Below, in pieces: positions 52,365 to 54,399 of a stretch of 54,399 bases of DNA. How positions within the stretch are numbered: the first letter of the stretch is position 1; each line of letters begins with the position of its first letter. The DNA comes from JAPLKX01 sp035530195. GTDB lineage: Bacteria > Hydrogenedentota > Hydrogenedentia > Hydrogenedentales > SLHB01. Below the pieces are notes generated by a model, which made no database searches, had not been told where the DNA came from, and worked only from the letters and a program-made list of their open reading frames with translations. A program made the translations under genes and the position numbers. The stretch is taken from contig DATKVG010000005.1 of assembly GCA_035530195.1 (NCBI GenBank), positions 1 through 54,399 of the forward strand. Reading direction: 5' to 3'.

Positions 52365-54248
52365 GTGAAATTCCAGATGGTATTACGTGCCTTGGCGCTT
52401 GTTCTTGCAGTGATTTTCGGCGTTTTAGGCGCGGCCTATGCTGCCGCGTCTAACGCGGGCGCGTCAAATGCGGCCGATCCGAATCCGCCCACGCTCCATT
52501 CGAGCCGCGGGGCGTGGCCTATTCGGCGACAATGGACGCCCGCGGAGGTGCTCCACTACGCACAATGGGTCGAGCACATCTATGAGATGAAGACGAAAGG
52601 ATCCATCGAGCAGCGCATCGCCAAGATCCAGCGCATCATCACCGACCCCGAAATGAACCTCCTCGAGAATCCTTCGTTCCTCGGCCAGGGCGGCAACCCC
52701 CAACTGCCGGTGTCCGTCCTCAGGACAATCCACGCCTCGCTCGATTGTGCCAAACTCACCTGTTTTATCCCGGCCTATTACGCCTACCGCCGCGCCCTGC
52801 CCTGGATGATCTCATACGTCGCGCCGGGCGAGGGCGACGTCCGCACGTCCGAATACAACGTGGTCTCGGGAACCATGAGCACGCTCGACGCGGGTTCCGC
52901 CAGCGACTTCTTCATCCAGGCCAGCATCGGCTACTCGTCCGGCAACTACAGGGTGAACCTCACCGGCAGAAACGCCGAACTCTCCGACACGCTCCCCGTC
53001 GCCATCGACCCGCGCTACCTCCTGCCCGGCTGCATGAACTACACCGACGGCCACAGCCTCGTCCTCGCCAAAGTCAGCGATTACGGCGAGATCCATTTCC
53101 TTAACTGCAGCACCACCGAAACCAGAGACATCTTCACCTACAACGGAATGAACACCGTCGCGGGCATCACCCCGCGCGGGTATGACGAAACCGACGAGTG
53201 GAACGGCTGCTACCAGGGCCTGCGCGTGCTCCGCTACCCCATTGCGCTCGTCAACTCGGCCGGCGGCGTCGTCGGCATCCGGCGCAGGACGAATGAGGAG
53301 ATGAAAGAGTTTGGGTTCTCGACCGAACAATACGAGATCATCCGGGAACTGATCTCGAACCAGTTCATCGTCGAGGGCAAACTGAAACCCCAGAGTTTTC
53401 ACGACCTGATCCGGCTGCGCATGAAAAAGGTCGACCACATCAAGCCGCTCGAATTCCTCGAGGCCTACGCCGACGAACTTCTCGAGGTCTACCAGATCCG
53501 CGAACAGTTCGTGCAGGACGCATGGCGCGACGTGCTCAAAAACGGGCCTATCGTATATCCTGAAGAACTGCTCGACGAAAATATCTTCCAGGCCAAAGGC
53601 CGTTGGGAAACCTGGAGTTCACCCTCCTCTGACGTCGATCGCCGCAACAAGTATTTCTACCTCGCCGACTGGCTCGACTACGCCATACGTTGTTACGAAA
53701 TGATGCCCGAATACGTCAAGTTCGACGGGCTCGAGAAATACAACATCCAAAGCCAGGCAGGGCTTGCCCGCGCGCTGATCGATGAAAAACGGCGCATTTT
53801 CCGCGCCCATTCAATGACGTACAGGAAGTCCAGCGGCGAGACCATACCGCTCTCGCTCATCGACATCGAAGAGCGCCTGTACGACCTCTCGTTCGACCCC
53901 AACCACCCGCCGGAGCTTCGGTGGGGCGCCCCTGCCGGCACCGCCGAGCGGGCGTCCGCGCCCGAACGCTATACGCCCGTCCCCACCGGCGAACGCATAC
54001 CGATGCAAGAGGCCTATCTCTGGCAGTCGTACTACCGTTGCCTCGGCCTGCGTGAAACCGGTATGAGCGCGCTCAGGGGGATGTTCACCGAGGGGTTCCC
54101 GGTTCGCAAGAAACTGGATCAGCAACTCACCAAGTGGTTCCTGTTCGATCAGCCCATTGCCGTCACGGCCTCAGCCATACCGCCCGAAACCGCTCCACCA
54201 CCCAAGACGACCAGCACGCGCGTACACGTACTCGTCCCGCGAAGCTGA
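52365..54248 (+). CDS. Large secreted protein of unknown function, possible papain-like fold
   Basis: A 627-residue protein from a GTG start with a signal peptide (VLRALALVLAVIFGVLGAAY). The domain at about 100-290 has a Cys (SLDCAKLTCFIPAYYAYRRA), then His (YTDGHSLVLAKVSDYGEIHF) and an Asn/Cys strand (FLNCSTTETRDI). The Cys-His-Asn order is as in papain-like or transglutaminase-like peptidases, but I cannot prove homology. The rest is helical and polar, with an extended C-terminus. No close domain match is known to me, and context gives little help. Confidence 0.6.
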   Translation: MKFQMVLRALALVLAVIFGVLGAAYAAASNAGASNAADPNPPTLHSSRGAWPIRRQWTPAEVLHYAQWVEHIYEMKTKGSIEQRIAKIQRIITDPEMNLLENPSFLGQGGNPQLPVSVLRTIHASLDCAKLTCFIPAYYAYRRALPWMISYVAPGEGDVRTSEYNVVSGTMSTLDAGSASDFFIQASIGYSSGNYRVNLTGRNAELSDTLPVAIDPRYLLPGCMNYTDGHSLVLAKVSDYGEIHFLNCSTTETRDIFTYNGMNTVAGITPRGYDETDEWNGCYQGLRVLRYPIALVNSAGGVVGIRRRTNEEMKEFGFSTEQYEIIRELISNQFIVEGKLKPQSFHDLIRLRMKKVDHIKPLEFLEAYADELLEVYQIREQFVQDAWRDVLKNGPIVYPEELLDENIFQAKGRWETWSSPSSDVDRRNKYFYLADWLDYAIRCYEMMPEYVKFDGLEKYNIQSQAGLARALIDEKRRIFRAHSMTYRKSSGETIPLSLIDIEERLYDLSFDPNHPPELRWGAPAGTAERASAPERYTPVPTGERIPMQEAYLWQSYYRCLGLRETGMSALRGMFTEGFPVRKKLDQQLTKWFLFDQPIAVTASAIPPETAPPPKTTSTRVHVLVPRS

Positions 54249-54399
54249 CCGCGGGAAAATGCCCGTAAACCATGAGGCTCGCAGTAGATAGTGTGTTGAA
54301 AATCAAGTGATTTTTGCGGCAACAGGTTTCTTTTTGGGACAAGTTTTCCACAGGGGGTCATAGGCTCGTCCGGAAACGACAATAGCGCGCATGAGCACG

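Overview
The window is high-GC bacterial DNA. Gene content includes twin-arginine exported Gfo/Idh/MocA oxidoreductases and enolase-superfamily proteins, HEAT-repeat and beta-propeller secreted proteins, a zinc-type UroD-family protein, S23-like four-helix-bundle genes and a PVC-type 'integrase core' transposase. This mix resembles Candidatus Hydrogenedentota or a related Planctomycetota/PVC-like lineage. That placement is inference from gene content only; no rRNA or other marker gene is present.

1-12644 is a genomic island in the 3' end of a tRNA gene, probably tRNA-Met(CAU), whose 5' half lies before base 1. The same tRNA 3' segment occurs three times in direct orientation (1-39, 6685-6730, 12602-12644), so two elements appear to sit in tandem. 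Element A (about 40-6684) carries two exported enolase-superfamily proteins, a secreted Calx-beta/ADP-ribosylglycohydrolase protein and a secreted propeller-like protein. Element B (about 6731-12601) starts with a truncated tyrosine integrase and holds an IS3-family insertion, a HepT/MntA toxin-antitoxin pair, a second transposase and an AAA ATPase with a DUF4143 domain.

12604-34720 is a large Wzx/Wzy-type exopolysaccharide locus. It has two flippases, three O-antigen ligase/polymerase-family proteins (two with TPR-like C-terminal regions), a Wzz-like chain-length protein, an initiating polyprenyl-phosphate sugar transferase, two GT4 glycosyltransferases and a dehydrogenase/acyltransferase/aminotransferase trio for an acylamino sugar. 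Two divergent paralogues of an unrecognised secreted protein each sit directly upstream of a polymerase gene. The first flippase gene ends inside the antisense strand of the tRNA attachment site.

34726-41103 contains an exported enolase-superfamily protein, a three-copy 21-bp direct repeat in the divergent promoter region, a TolB-like propeller protein and the most striking system of the window. A DUF2207-like membrane protein ends in eight (S/D)-A-C-(H/V) tetrads. Its stop codon overlaps the start of a PqqD/radical SAM/SPASM maturase, which in turn overlaps a small membrane protein. I read this as a candidate peptide-modification system in which the Cys/His tail of a membrane protein is the substrate.

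41105-54399 holds a broken four-helix-bundle gene invaded by a 10-bp-period repeat, further arrays of that repeat, two exported Gfo/Idh/MocA oxidoreductases, a HEAT-repeat protein, a MtaA-like UroD-family protein, a secreted putative TIM-barrel hydrolase, a nucleotidyltransferase/left-handed beta-helix protein and a secreted protein of unknown function. This part suggests catabolism of unusual sugars or glycans outside the cytoplasm.
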